Below the pieces are notes generated by a model, which saw nothing but the letters and a program-made list of their open reading frames with translations, searched no databases and was not told where the DNA came from. This document shows, piece by piece, positions 1 through 13,090 of a DNA stretch of 64,000 nt. The position numbers were made by a program, and so were the translations under genes. Within the stretch, counting starts at the first letter, position 1; each line of letters begins with the position of its first letter. Source of the DNA: Acinetobacter larvae (GTDB taxonomy: Bacteria > Pseudomonadota > Gammaproteobacteria > Pseudomonadales > Moraxellaceae); NCBI RefSeq assembly GCF_001704115.1, contig NZ_CP016895.1:186001-250000 (forward strand), given 5' to 3'.

Positions 1-2
1 AT

Positions 3-2277
<2,275 letters not shown>

Positions 2278-2486
2278 AGGTTTGCTTGCTCATTGCATGG
2301 GTTGCACATTGGGTTAAGTCGATTTGATCAGAACGAGGACTCGGTTGAGGGACACGGTTGAGCAGAGGCGCAGCCGTGTTTCATGTGAAACGGTGAGTCA
2401 AAAAATAAGCAACTGCACTGTAGAATGTCTTAAAGATATGCATAAACATAAAACAATATCTATACAAATAATGTTCAAATTGTAAT

Positions 2487-2505
2487 AATAAGGATTCTCA
2501 TTATC
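2487..2505 (+). promoter_or_regulatory. Fur-box-like operator
   Basis: The 19 bases AATAAGGATTCTCATTATC match the classic Fur consensus GATAATGATAATCATTATC at 15 of 19 positions by eye. The site ends 18 bases before the ATG of the DUF6607 gene. It predicts iron repression of this gene and perhaps of the receptor and chaN downstream. Confidence 0.65.
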
Positions 2506-2523
2506 CTCTTAATTCATTAAATC

Positions 2524-3528
2524 ATGCATAAAGTTACGTCCCTTACTGTATTGCTCGCCTCTTTTTTAACTTTAAGTGGTTTGTCTCACGCTGAAAATGT
2601 GAAAACTCCTGTAACAACGCAAAATCAAGTTATTGCTGTGACGAATACCTTGTCTCAAGCAGAGGCACATGCAGCTATTTTAAAAATGGCTGGTAAGTTT
2701 AATGTCACTTTTGAATTTGAGGAATTGTATAGTCCCGATGCTGACTATACCGTGAAAGATAAAACCCTAACCAAAGCTCAGGATATTGTATTTCCAATAG
2801 AAATTTCTGAAAACAAAATCTCTTTACAACATGTGTTGTTGATTCCAAATGGTACTGTCGTCAAGCATTGGCGTCAGGACTGGGAATATCAGCCCACACA
2901 AGCATGGCGTTATATTGGGCATTATCAATGGGAAAAAGTGCAGTATGATGCACAACAAGTCAAAGGTAAGTGGTTACAAACAGTATGGAATTCAGATGAT
3001 TCCCCTCGTTATGCCGCACTGGGTGAATGGAGTAATACAACGGGAATGCTGGCTTGGGCATCAGATTTGACCGATAAGCCTTTGCCACGTCGTGAATATA
3101 GCAAACGTGATGACTATGATTTAATGAAATCGATTAATCGCCATGTCATTACCCCTCAAGGTTGGGTACAAGAAGAAGAAAACTGGAAATATCAGACCGC
3201 GCAACAGCAGAGTGTGGTACGTGAAGTGGGTATAAACCGCTATACCCAAGATGCTGCCATTGATGATCATGCTGTCACGCAATATTGGCAAGCCAATCAA
3301 GCCTATTGGGCACAAGTACGCAAATTATGGAATCAGGCTTTAAGCAATAATTTCACCATTGCACTACGTTCACCTGAAGTCAAAGATGTAGAACCGCGTA
3401 AGCCGCACTATATTGCCTTCTTAGATCAAGCAGAAGCGCTACAAGGCAAAAAACTCAGTGACCAACAACGTTATCAGCAAGCCAAACAACTGCTGAACAG
3501 CGAATTAATTCGCGGTGAAGTACGTTAA
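2524..3528 (+). CDS. DUF6607 family exported protein (haem-uptake associated)
   Basis: 334-residue protein with a clear Sec signal peptide (residues 1-23, cleavage after SHA). The mature part is rich in Trp, Tyr and charged residues (for example WRQDWEYQPTQAWRYIGHYQW around residues 116-136). It matches what I know of the DUF6607 family, a periplasmic or secreted protein often found beside TonB-dependent receptors in Acinetobacter and relatives; the biochemical role is unknown. It lies between two haem-type receptors and directly behind a Fur-like site, so it is probably iron-regulated. No strong Shine-Dalgarno precedes the ATG. The start is chosen because the signal peptide begins there. Family assignment is from recognition rather than a search. 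Confidence 0.75.
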   Translation: MHKVTSLTVLLASFLTLSGLSHAENVKTPVTTQNQVIAVTNTLSQAEAHAAILKMAGKFNVTFEFEELYSPDADYTVKDKTLTKAQDIVFPIEISENKISLQHVLLIPNGTVVKHWRQDWEYQPTQAWRYIGHYQWEKVQYDAQQVKGKWLQTVWNSDDSPRYAALGEWSNTTGMLAWASDLTDKPLPRREYSKRDDYDLMKSINRHVITPQGWVQEEENWKYQTAQQQSVVREVGINRYTQDAAIDDHAVTQYWQANQAYWAQVRKLWNQALSNNFTIALRSPEVKDVEPRKPHYIAFLDQAEALQGKKLSDQQRYQQAKQLLNSELIRGEVR

Positions 3529-3532
3529 TTCT

Positions 3533-3562
3533 TTAATTTTTATGTCGTTAATTTTTATGTCG
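3533..3562 (+). repeat. 15-bp direct tandem duplication just after a stop codon
   Basis: Two perfect copies of TTAATTTTTATGTCG (3533-3547, 3548-3562), beginning four bases after the DUF6607 stop codon. A third partial copy (TTATTTT) follows. This is another gene-end repeat of the kind seen at 2222 and 40124. Confidence 0.9.
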
Positions 3563-3705
3563 TTATTTTAAGAACTTAGATTTAGCAACGCTTAGCTCAG
3601 TCAGTTTTAAACCTGACTCCAGCGTAGCTGGCTGAGTAGAACGCCGTGTCGTAAATCCGGTTTTAGCGTTTTAAATTTTATTTTATATCTTCCATTTGAG
3701 TGTAA

Positions 3706-3728
3706 GCATCGGCGCTTTGAGCCGATGC
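3706..3728 (+). promoter_or_regulatory. Leader hairpin upstream of the second TonB receptor
   Basis: Perfect 8-bp inverted repeat GCATCGGC / GCCGATGC with a 7-base loop, ending 30 bases before the receptor's ATG at 3759. There is no T-tract, so it is not a classic terminator. It could be an mRNA leader structure or an operator. Confidence 0.5.
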
Positions 3729-3758
3729 CATCTACACACACGTCTAGGTTATTTCATT

Positions 3759-6026
3759 ATGCAAAAAGCAAGCCCACTTTCTGGCTTATTGCTTTGTGTC
3801 GCCAGCACCTCAGCTGCGGTGCACGCAGCAGAGCAACTCAGCAATGCTCAAGCTGAACAGCAAGAAGAAGTCACTCAAACTCAATCTACGCAGAACAATA
3901 CAGATCCGGTTAAACCGGTCAAATTGTCGACCATTCATTTGAAAGCCAAAGATGCATTTGATCAAGCTGGTGCTGCGAGTCAGCGTGGAGCAGATGAGTT
4001 TGGTCGTGATCTCAATAGCGTATTACGTGATATGCCGGGTAGTTTTACTCAGCATGATATTGGTCAAGGCGGCATCGCGGTCAATCTTCGTGGTCTAGAA
4101 GGATTGGGACGCGTCAATACCACCATCGATGGGGTAAGCCAAACGTTTTATCAATCGACACCGCATGGCTGGAATGGGAATACCACGTATATTGATGAAA
4201 ATTTTGTGGCGGGTGTAGATATTGAAAAAGGCAGTGTATCCGGTGCAGCAGGTGCCAATGCGTTGGCGGGGAGTGTCAATTTTAGAACCATTAATGCGGA
4301 TGATTTGATCAAGGAGGGTCAGCATTATGGTGCACGGATTGTGTTGCGTAGTGGTGATAATGGCTATGGTGAAAATGGTATGCTCGCCACAGCAATGCGT
4401 CATCGTTTTGCCAATGACGCCAATGTCGCCGCCACGCTTGCTTTTAGCGCTAAAAATAAATATGGCTATAAAAATGGCGCTGGTGAGAAAGTGGCGGGTG
4501 ATAAGTTTTCTGAAGGGCTGGCACAAGATGCAGGGTCGCAAGCGCGCTCATTGCTCAGTAAAGTTGAGTTTAGCCCCAATGCCTATCATCACTTTTTATT
4601 GAGTTATATCACCAACGATAGTGAGATCTCAAATAACCATACCCCATTGCAAATCGATACCCAAATGGGGTTATTTGAATATAAATATAATCCTTTGTCT
4701 GATTGGGTTAATTTTAAATTTAGTAGTTCTTATAATGTGGCTGAACAAGAATATATCGATGATGGCAGCCATAGTAGTCAAAATGCCGGACGTAAAACCA
4801 AGAACCCGGCGTTGACTTTTAATGTGGAAAATACCTCAAGTTTCGAGTTTGGTCCCAGCAATTTAGACCTACATTATGGTGCCAAGTTGCTACGTAACCG
4901 TTATCAGAGTAGTAAACCACAAGAATATAACGATACCGAGTATAGTGGTATTGTTGAGGGGCAGCAAAATATTCAAAGTTATTTTATAGATGCAGCCTTA
5001 GACCTCGGACGCTTCAGTGTACAGACAGGTTTAAGAAAAGAAAACTATGAAATTAAAGGTTATCTGCCACCTGTTGATGTCGAAACTGAAGTGATTTTCC
5101 CCAAAGGTGGCGATGTCGATTTTAGCCGTAAAGAATCGCATTTTAATCCACACATTCGTTTGGCTTATCGTTTTAGCGATTGGTTGCAATTGTATGGCAG
5201 CTATGCCTTGACCAGTCGTAGCCCCAATGTCAATGAAGTGATGTATGCCAGTAACCCAGGCGCGCCGTTTTCGATTAACCCTTTCTTAAAAGGTGAAGAA
5301 TCTGAAAACCGCGATGTGGGGATTAATATTATCCAATCAGGTATTTTTCGCGAGGATGATATTTTTAAAGCCAAGTTGAATTATTTTAATAACCGCGTCA
5401 AAAATTATATTGTTGAGGACAACTTCTATCTTTGTATGGAGGATACGGTTTTTCAATGTGATTTCAACGAAATGATGCAAAATGATAGCTACTATGAATC
5501 TGTGCGGATATATCACAATGTCGCAGATACCACCAAAATGGATGGTTATGAACTGGAAATGTCCTATCAAACGGGTCTAGGCTATGCGCGTTTGAGTTAT
5601 AGTAAAACCAAAACTGATTTTCCAATCAACTATTTAGCCGATATGGGCTTCTCACATTTAAACAATTTGCCATCATCTTATTGGGGCTTAGAGTTGGGAA
5701 GCTATTGGTTTGATCATCGTCTCTTGGCGGGATTAAAGCTCAGCTATACCGGACAAGATACCGTGGCGGATGGGGTAGATACTGACTTAGATGCTCAGCT
5801 CACCACCCAGATTAAGGCATCACCGATCTTGGCCAATGTATTTTTGAAATATCAATTTAATCCACATACCCAGTTATTCTTTGATGTCGAGAATGTGACC
5901 AACCGCGTGTACAACTATCCAGCCAGCGGTGGCACCATTGGAACTGGGAATACCAGTAATACTTGGGCCAACCAAGGTACTGGACGTGGACGGACCCTGT
6001 CTGCTGGGATCACTGTTAATTTCTAA
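3759..6026 (+). CDS. TonB-dependent haem/haemoglobin receptor family protein
   Basis: 755-residue outer-membrane receptor. The ATG at 3759 is preferred over an upstream TTG (3696) because a signal peptide starts exactly there (MQKASPLSGLLL, cleavage near AVHA). A plug domain follows (VLRDMPGSFTQHDIGQGGIAVNLRG region, roughly residues 85-210, with a VDIEKG motif and a Gly/Ala-rich loop), then a barrel to residue 755. The barrel ends ITVNF with the terminal Phe intact, and an FDVENVTNRVYN motif precedes it. Two Cys in a late loop (LCMEDTVFQC) probably form a disulfide. The plug and barrel style resembles HasR/HpuB-type haem receptors. It sits between DUF6607 and a ChaN-like gene, making a probable haem acquisition unit. 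Substrate is inferred. Confidence 0.85.
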   Translation: MQKASPLSGLLLCVASTSAAVHAAEQLSNAQAEQQEEVTQTQSTQNNTDPVKPVKLSTIHLKAKDAFDQAGAASQRGADEFGRDLNSVLRDMPGSFTQHDIGQGGIAVNLRGLEGLGRVNTTIDGVSQTFYQSTPHGWNGNTTYIDENFVAGVDIEKGSVSGAAGANALAGSVNFRTINADDLIKEGQHYGARIVLRSGDNGYGENGMLATAMRHRFANDANVAATLAFSAKNKYGYKNGAGEKVAGDKFSEGLAQDAGSQARSLLSKVEFSPNAYHHFLLSYITNDSEISNNHTPLQIDTQMGLFEYKYNPLSDWVNFKFSSSYNVAEQEYIDDGSHSSQNAGRKTKNPALTFNVENTSSFEFGPSNLDLHYGAKLLRNRYQSSKPQEYNDTEYSGIVEGQQNIQSYFIDAALDLGRFSVQTGLRKENYEIKGYLPPVDVETEVIFPKGGDVDFSRKESHFNPHIRLAYRFSDWLQLYGSYALTSRSPNVNEVMYASNPGAPFSINPFLKGEESENRDVGINIIQSGIFREDDIFKAKLNYFNNRVKNYIVEDNFYLCMEDTVFQCDFNEMMQNDSYYESVRIYHNVADTTKMDGYELEMSYQTGLGYARLSYSKTKTDFPINYLADMGFSHLNNLPSSYWGLELGSYWFDHRLLAGLKLSYTGQDTVADGVDTDLDAQLTTQIKASPILANVFLKYQFNPHTQLFFDVENVTNRVYNYPASGGTIGTGNTSNTWANQGTGRGRTLSAGITVNF

Positions 6027-6056
6027 ACTATCATCATATTTTTGCCGAGGGTCGAG

Positions 6057-6866
6057 ATGCAACACGGGTTAAAAAGAAGTGCTTATAGGGTCTGTGCCAT
6101 CGTTGCTTTATGTCTGCACAGTGTACAAAGTTTTTCCGCGCATATTTATGATCGGGAACAGCAAAAAAATATTAGTCAGGTTGAATTGGTGGCTGCCCTC
6201 AGCCAAGCCGATATTGTTTTAATCGGTGAAAAACATGATGATTCTGCACATCATCAGGCTGAGTATCGGTTGCTGGCAGACAGTGCCACCGCACGTCAAC
6301 ACGGCTCAGTCTTGTTGGAGATGTTGACACCATCGCAACAGAAACAAGTCGATACAGTGCAAAGGTGGTTGGCCAAAGGCGGCAAATCTGGGCAACGTAA
6401 TCTCGCCCAAAAACTAGGTTGGAATGAGGCTTGGCCTTGGGCGCGTTATCAGCAGGTGATGAATTTAATCATGTACCAAAAACCAGCTGTACTGGCTGCC
6501 AACCCGAATCGTGAAGATGTACAGGCCGCAGGAGCATTTATGCCTAGTGCAGCGTTGGCACAATCAATAGAAGTGCGTCAGGCTTTGGGACAAATCATGG
6601 GCGTTGGTCCGCAGCATGCTTTGGTGGGTAAGCAACAGTTTAAAGATGACTTTATGGCGAAAACTCTGCTTGCCGCACCCAAACCGGCATGGTTGATTGC
6701 AGGTTCGATTCACACGTCAAAACTGTTGGGTGTGCCGTTATATTTGGCTGACCAGCCGCAAGCGGGTCAAGTGAAAGTAGTGGTTTTGACTGAAGAAGGT
6801 ACCGAGATTGACGCGGCACATGCCGACTATATTTGGTTCTTGGACGCACTTACACCAGCCGAATGA
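6057..6866 (+). CDS. chaN: ChaN family haem-binding protein
   Basis: 269-residue exported protein of the ChaN family (a haem-binding family with a Tyr/His haem site; in pathogens usually Fur-regulated and beside haem receptors). ATG 6057 is chosen over an upstream TTG (6042) because it follows a purine-rich GAGGGTCGAG and begins the signal sequence. Family hallmarks seen: IVLIGEKHDD around residues 53-62, LLEML shortly after, and PVLAANPNREDV-like and GSIHTSKLLGVP-like segments. The signal region contains a Cys (VALC) but position -1 is Leu, so it is not a good lipobox; it is probably periplasmic rather than lipid-anchored. It starts 30 bases after the receptor stop, so it is likely co-transcribed. 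Confidence 0.8.
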   Translation: MQHGLKRSAYRVCAIVALCLHSVQSFSAHIYDREQQKNISQVELVAALSQADIVLIGEKHDDSAHHQAEYRLLADSATARQHGSVLLEMLTPSQQKQVDTVQRWLAKGGKSGQRNLAQKLGWNEAWPWARYQQVMNLIMYQKPAVLAANPNREDVQAAGAFMPSAALAQSIEVRQALGQIMGVGPQHALVGKQQFKDDFMAKTLLAAPKPAWLIAGSIHTSKLLGVPLYLADQPQAGQVKVVVLTEEGTEIDAAHADYIWFLDALTPAE

Positions 6867-7043
6867 TGCACTCATATCTGCTAAATAAGATAAGGCTGGC
6901 GTGTAAAGCATGTGTTGACGTTGTGTTGAGCTGGTGCGGACTGGCTCAGCAGCTTATGAGGAGATAGAGATAAGTTTATCGATTTTAGATCGATACATAG
7001 TCTCTTCTGACACTGAAAGTGGCTGTTGATTTTGCGAGGATAG

Positions 7044-8744
<1,701 letters not shown>

Positions 8745-8821
8745 GCTACTGCGCTGACTACATTGCCAGCGCGATATGGCTATTTAAACTTCTTTCCATG
8801 CCCCATGCCCTGTGAGTTGAT

Positions 8822-10441
8822 ATGACAACATTGCATCGCAAGGCACTTGAAAACAGTGCCCAGCCCAAACCGTTATTGCGACAGATAAAGCATTACAACG
8901 CGCTTTTGAGTCGACTTGTCACGCCACTGCTGTTGCCTCTGGTGATCTTTATTTTATGGTGGTGTGCCGCCAATTTACATTGGATGCCGAGTCAAATTTT
9001 ACCCAGCCCGCAACAGACTTTTCACAGTGCGTGGCAGTTATTACAAGCAGATTTACTCTGGCATGTGGGCTTGAGCTTGGAGCGTTTATTACTCGGAATG
9101 ATCTCGGGTGTATTGGCTGGGCTAGTGATTGGGATGGCTTTAGGGCGAATACACTGGTTAGATAAATTGGTTTCACCCATTTTTTATGCACTGGCCTTGA
9201 TTCCAACCTTGGCTTGGCTGCCTATTTTGATGATGTGGTTGGGGATTGAAAATAGCCTTAAAGTTTTTTTGATCTTTAAAGCAAGCTTGATTCCAATTGT
9301 GATCCATTGTCATAGTGCGGTAAGGGATATTCCGCCATCGTTGCAGGAAATGGCACAGGTCTTACAACTTTCCCCCTATCAACGCTTTCGTAAATTACTT
9401 TTACCCGCCATATTGCCTGCTTTTATGACTGGGCTGCGCTTAGCGGTTGCTGCATCGTGGACGACCTTGATTGCAGTTGAATTGCTTGCTTCCTCGGATG
9501 GTATTGGCTATTTGATGGTCAATAGTCGGCAACTGTTTCAGCTCGATGTGGTATTTGTCTGTATTGCAGCGATTGCTCTCATCGGTGTGTTATTGGATGC
9601 GTTATTTTATCGCTTAGAACAAAAAGTTGTGTATTGGCCTCCCGCAGCCTTAAGTATCTGGCACAACAAATCTGCAAGGACTGTCTGGTCCGATTATGCA
9701 CTGAAGCTGATCGTGCCATTGCTCTTGCTGGTGCTGTGGCGTGTCGGCAGTCATCTATACTGGTTTGATGCACAGCTATTACCAGCACCTGAACAGGTAC
9801 TGCATTGTTTATGGCAAGAGCTGACAGAGGGCTCACTTTTACATGCCTTACACCATAGTCTTTACCGTGCTGTGGTTGGTTTCTTGGTGGGTGGGGTTTT
9901 GGGTATTGCAGCGGGCTTATGGTTAGGACTCAATCAGCAGTTGGAGCCGTTTGTTGCCCCGAGCCTCAATGTACTGCGTTTGATTGCCATTTTTGCTTGG
10001 ATTCCCTTAATTACAGCTTGGTTCGGTCTGGGGGATCAAGCCAAGTTGGTCTTTGTATCCTTGGCAACTTTTTTCCCTTTTTATATTGCGACATGGCGTG
10101 GGGTACAAGGGCTGTCGCAACAGCTATTTGATGTGACAGCTATTTTGCAGCTAAATTATTGGCAACGATTAATATATTTGGTTTTACCTTCAATTAGCCC
10201 GGCTGTTTTTGCTGGTTTGAGGATTGCATTGCTATATGCATGGATGGCATCTTTTGGGGTTGAATATCTGATGGGATCAGGGATCGGCGTGGGTACCTAT
10301 ATGATGTCTGCACAACAACATTTTGAAATGGACAAAGTCATTGCGGCAACGGTATTGGTGGCGATTTTAGGTGCATTCTTGGCGTGGACTGGGACTAAGC
10401 TTGAGATATATGCATCATCGTGGCGTAATCATCAAAGTTAA
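8822..10441 (+). CDS. Fused double ABC permease, SsuC/TauC/AtsB-like (sulfonate or sulfate ester import)
   Basis: 539 residues made of two homologous inner-membrane permease domains in tandem, roughly residues 30-270 and 290-535. Each half begins with an AxxLHWxP or SHLYWFDAQLLPAP-type segment, has about six membrane helices and carries a BPD_transp_1 EAA-like loop (VLQLSPYQRFRKLLLPAILPAFMTG and ILQLNYWQRLIYLVLPSISPAVFAG). The match is to the nitrate/sulfonate/taurine permease family, usually about 260 residues and homodimeric. Here the dimer is built into one chain. It is placed between a sulfatase and (beyond a divergent regulator) an SsuA-like binding protein, so sulfate esters or sulfonates are likely substrates. 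The partner ATPase is absent from this locus. I think Pseudomonas AtsB may have a similar fused layout, but I cannot confirm it here. Confidence 0.85.
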   Translation: MTTLHRKALENSAQPKPLLRQIKHYNALLSRLVTPLLLPLVIFILWWCAANLHWMPSQILPSPQQTFHSAWQLLQADLLWHVGLSLERLLLGMISGVLAGLVIGMALGRIHWLDKLVSPIFYALALIPTLAWLPILMMWLGIENSLKVFLIFKASLIPIVIHCHSAVRDIPPSLQEMAQVLQLSPYQRFRKLLLPAILPAFMTGLRLAVAASWTTLIAVELLASSDGIGYLMVNSRQLFQLDVVFVCIAAIALIGVLLDALFYRLEQKVVYWPPAALSIWHNKSARTVWSDYALKLIVPLLLLVLWRVGSHLYWFDAQLLPAPEQVLHCLWQELTEGSLLHALHHSLYRAVVGFLVGGVLGIAAGLWLGLNQQLEPFVAPSLNVLRLIAIFAWIPLITAWFGLGDQAKLVFVSLATFFPFYIATWRGVQGLSQQLFDVTAILQLNYWQRLIYLVLPSISPAVFAGLRIALLYAWMASFGVEYLMGSGIGVGTYMMSAQQHFEMDKVIAATVLVAILGAFLAWTGTKLEIYASSWRNHQS

Positions 10442-10558
10442 GCCCCGATCTGGTCATGCTTGTCATACTGTAGCTCTTTACAAGCTCAGGTTTTTCCACC
10501 GCAGGGAAAAATGCTCTGCTTGAAAGATCATAACACTGGGTTTGCACGTCATTTCAGG

Positions 10559-11341
10559 TTAAATAAACTCTGTTGTGGCAACAGGGTTGGCATGTTCACT
10601 TAATTGTTTTAAGCCAGCATAGTCTAGTATTCGGATGCGGTTATATTTTACCTCGACCAAGCCTTGTTGCACCAAGTAGGCAAATTCTTTATTTATTTTC
10701 TGTCGTGTACTTTGTAAAAGCTCAGCAAAATTGGCCTGGTTTAATTTAATATCATCACGATAAAAATGATAATGAATCAAAAATAAGATCTCTTTGACTA
10801 AGCGAGTACGCAAAGATAGGGTTGAGGCAAAGACAGCATTGGCACGTTGTAGCTGTGTGCGGACACAGATGATATTGAATAGCGCATATTGCGCGCGGGC
10901 ATTGTGCTGTAAAATCTCTCTCATCATATCCCCCGCGAGGTTGGCAACGATGGTGCTGCCTTGGGCGATATATTCATGCATCAGGGGTTGCTGGGTAATC
11001 ACCGGCACGATATTAATCATGGTACCCGAAGGAATAAAGCTATCGGTATGATATTGAGCATTTGGCACATGCCAACCGAGTTTGAGTGTGCCATCAATAA
11101 TAATCATTACTTCATTACTGGGCTGATTTTGATGGTAAATCACCTGATGATGTACATAGCGTTTAATTTTTAAATGATTTAACAATAAAGCATGTTCACT
11201 GGCGCTTAAGTGCTGTAGAAAATTATAATTTTGTAGGATCTTGAGTGCGCGTTGAATGTAGTCCGCTGTTGAGCAATTATTTTTGGGCAGACGCAGAATT
11301 TCAGCCTGATAAAGAGAAATTGGGTTCGCTGAATTTAACAT
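10559..11341 (-). CDS. Crp/Fnr family transcriptional regulator
   Basis: 260-residue regulator with a cyclic-nucleotide-binding-like jelly roll (about residues 45-150: HLSASEHALLLNHLKIKRYVHHQVIY, then GTLKLGW). A long dimerisation helix follows, then a C-terminal winged helix (about 195-245: LNQANFAELLQSTRQKINKEFAYLVQQGLVEV). The Fnr Cys cluster is missing, and the cAMP-contact Arg-Ser pair of Crp is not evident, so the ligand is unknown. It is transcribed divergently from the SsuA-like binding protein (258-base shared spacer) and convergently with the fused permease. This makes it a candidate regulator of the sulfate-ester genes. Confidence 0.85.
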   Translation of the reverse strand: MLNSANPISLYQAEILRLPKNNCSTADYIQRALKILQNYNFLQHLSASEHALLLNHLKIKRYVHHQVIYHQNQPSNEVMIIIDGTLKLGWHVPNAQYHTDSFIPSGTMINIVPVITQQPLMHEYIAQGSTIVANLAGDMMREILQHNARAQYALFNIICVRTQLQRANAVFASTLSLRTRLVKEILFLIHYHFYRDDIKLNQANFAELLQSTRQKINKEFAYLVQQGLVEVKYNRIRILDYAGLKQLSEHANPVATTEFI

Positions 11342-11444
11342 AGAGAAAGACCCATAAAAGTGAAGAACTTTGCAATATATCGTGCTGTGGCAGCATGCTC
11401 AAACAGTTAATCTCGCTATGATTAGTTAAAAAAATGATATGCAT

Positions 11445-11454
11445 TATGCGCATA
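11445..11454 (+). promoter_or_regulatory. Palindrome in the divergent spacer between Crp-like regulator and binding protein
   Basis: TATGCGCATA is a perfect 10-base palindrome embedded in ATGCATTATGCGCATAAAAG. It lies about 100 bases upstream of the regulator start and 150 upstream of the binding-protein start. It could be an operator for the Crp-like protein. That is inference only, and short palindromes occur by chance. Confidence 0.25.
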
Positions 11455-11605
11455 AAAGAATCATATAAAACGCTATCCTTAGTCTGATTTACACTAGATC
11501 AGCGATGCTGGCGCATAGACAATCTTTCTAGACCGAGCTTTGTAGATCAAGCTTTTCGGATCAAGCAATTGATATTTATGTTTTCGATGCCCTAATGGAA
11601 TGATT

Positions 11606-12730
11606 ATGCTCAGCACAAAAAAGCCAACCCATTATTGGACCTTTGCAGTATTTAGCCTGTTACTGCTTTTATTTTTGATTTTTAAACCACAAGCACAACA
11701 GGGCACCGAGACGCATCAGCGCGCTACAAGCGCATCGCCCAACAGTACAAAAATTGTGATTGCGGTTCCCGATTTGAGTGCGGGTAAAAATAGCAGTAGT
11801 GCCAATATTGTCGTGGACTATTTATATACCCATAAAATACTAGAACAAGAATTTGCCAAAGATCATATTCAGGTTGAATGGAAATTTTTTAAGGGGGCTG
11901 GACCTGCGATTAATGAGGCTTTGGCTAATAAACAGTTAGACTTTGCTTTTTTGGGTGATTTAGCTGCCATTATTGGCAAGGCCAATGGTTTAGATACCAG
12001 ACTCATTGCGGCGATGGGGCGTGGTACTGATGTGTATTTGGGGGTTTTGAAGGGGCATAATTATCAGAGCTTAGAACAATTAAAAGGCAAACGCATTGCT
12101 GTATGGCAAGGCACTGCTTTTCAGCTGTCTTTTGCACAGTTTATCGAAAGTCAGGGCTATAAGCGTTCAGATTTCCGCATTGTCAATCTAGATATTCCAG
12201 CCACGAATGCCGCCTTGGCATCCAAGCAAATCGATGCGGGTTGGGGCATTATTCCGATGCTGGCGCTACAAAAACAAGGTTTGATCGATATTCCTTTTAG
12301 CACACGCGATACGCAGGATGGTCGTGGTGCTATTTTGTCGGGCTTGGTCGCTCGGAACGATTTTCTACAGCAAAATCCGGCACTGAGTCAACGTCTGGTC
12401 AATGCGGTGCTCAAAGCCTATGCTTGGACTGCTGATGAAAAAAATCGTCAGGTTGCCATCCAGCTAGTGACAAAAAATGCTAATTATCCCAATGATTTAT
12501 ATCAACGCTATTTGGAAGGCATTGCATTGGGGCAGATTTATCAACCGCGTTTGGATGCCGCATATCTGCAACAGTTGCAACGCAGTGTCGATGCTGCGGC
12601 GGCAGCGCAGCTGATCCATCAACCTTTTCAGGTCAGCCAGTGGGCAGATACGAGCTGGGTGGAGCGCGCTTGGACTGAGTTAAGTGCGGAGCAGCAAATT
12701 GCCGCAGTTAAAACCGGCGTACAGCAGTAA
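11606..12730 (+). CDS. ABC transporter substrate-binding protein, SsuA/AtsR-like (sulfonate/sulfate ester)
   Basis: 374 residues from ATG 11606 (an alternative in-frame ATG lies at 11600). The N-terminus has one long hydrophobic segment (WTFAVFSLLLLLFLIF, residues 11-26), serving as an uncleaved anchor or signal without a lipobox. The rest is a type II periplasmic binding fold of the NMT1/SsuA family: IVIAVPDLSAG, VEWKFFKGAGPAINEALANKQLDFAFLGDLAAIIGKANG, LKGKRIAVWQGTAFQ and GWGIIPMLALQKQGLIDIP. The role is to deliver sulfonates or sulfate esters to the permease. It is separated from the fused permease by the reverse-oriented regulator. The gene appears monocistronic, ending before a strong terminator at 12908. 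Confidence 0.85.
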   Translation: MLSTKKPTHYWTFAVFSLLLLLFLIFKPQAQQGTETHQRATSASPNSTKIVIAVPDLSAGKNSSSANIVVDYLYTHKILEQEFAKDHIQVEWKFFKGAGPAINEALANKQLDFAFLGDLAAIIGKANGLDTRLIAAMGRGTDVYLGVLKGHNYQSLEQLKGKRIAVWQGTAFQLSFAQFIESQGYKRSDFRIVNLDIPATNAALASKQIDAGWGIIPMLALQKQGLIDIPFSTRDTQDGRGAILSGLVARNDFLQQNPALSQRLVNAVLKAYAWTADEKNRQVAIQLVTKNANYPNDLYQRYLEGIALGQIYQPRLDAAYLQQLQRSVDAAAAAQLIHQPFQVSQWADTSWVERAWTELSAEQQIAAVKTGVQQ

Positions 12731-12907
12731 CTATTGATGTAGGTTTTTGCTTACAAGGATTCAAGAAAATTGCCAATAGGCAGACTTGAACGAAAGACTT
12801 AATATGGCTACATACAGCGCAGGATGCACTGGATAATAAAAACAATAGATCAAATAACATGGATGCAAAGGTACGACAAGGAGTCTTGCCAGAGTAACAA
12901 ATACCAG

Positions 12908-12937
12908 AAAGCCCCGACAGGATGTCGGGGCTTTTTT
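12908..12937 (+). terminator. Rho-independent terminator
   Basis: Stem GCCCCGACA (12911-12919) / TGTCGGGGC (12923-12931), loop GGA, followed by TTTTTT and preceded by AAA on the other side. This is a strong terminator after the SsuA-like gene. Confidence 0.92.
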
Positions 12938-13010
12938 AATATGCCATTCAAAAGCATAATTTTTTCATCAATAGCTAGTGCATTATTCTGATATTCAAAG
13001 ATGAATTCCT

Positions 13011-13026
13011 CATGACAACAGTCATG
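13011..13026 (+). promoter_or_regulatory. Inverted repeat upstream of siderophore-type receptor
   Basis: CATGAC-AACA-GTCATG, a perfect 6-bp dyad 64 bases upstream of the predicted start at 13091. It may be an operator; the binding protein is unknown. I saw no convincing Fur box in this spacer, unlike the haem locus. Confidence 0.3.
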
Positions 13027-13090
13027 TCGTGAACAGTATTGGCCATTTGAGTTGATTAGCATAAATCCCTAACAAATGGGGGATGCTGAT

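Larger units (their letters stand above)
12731..13090. other. Intergenic region with terminator and inverted repeat
   Basis: No credible gene. It holds the terminator at 12908-12937, a CATGAC/GTCATG inverted repeat (13011-13026) and the Shine-Dalgarno GGGGGA that selects the receptor start at 13091. Confidence 0.7.
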
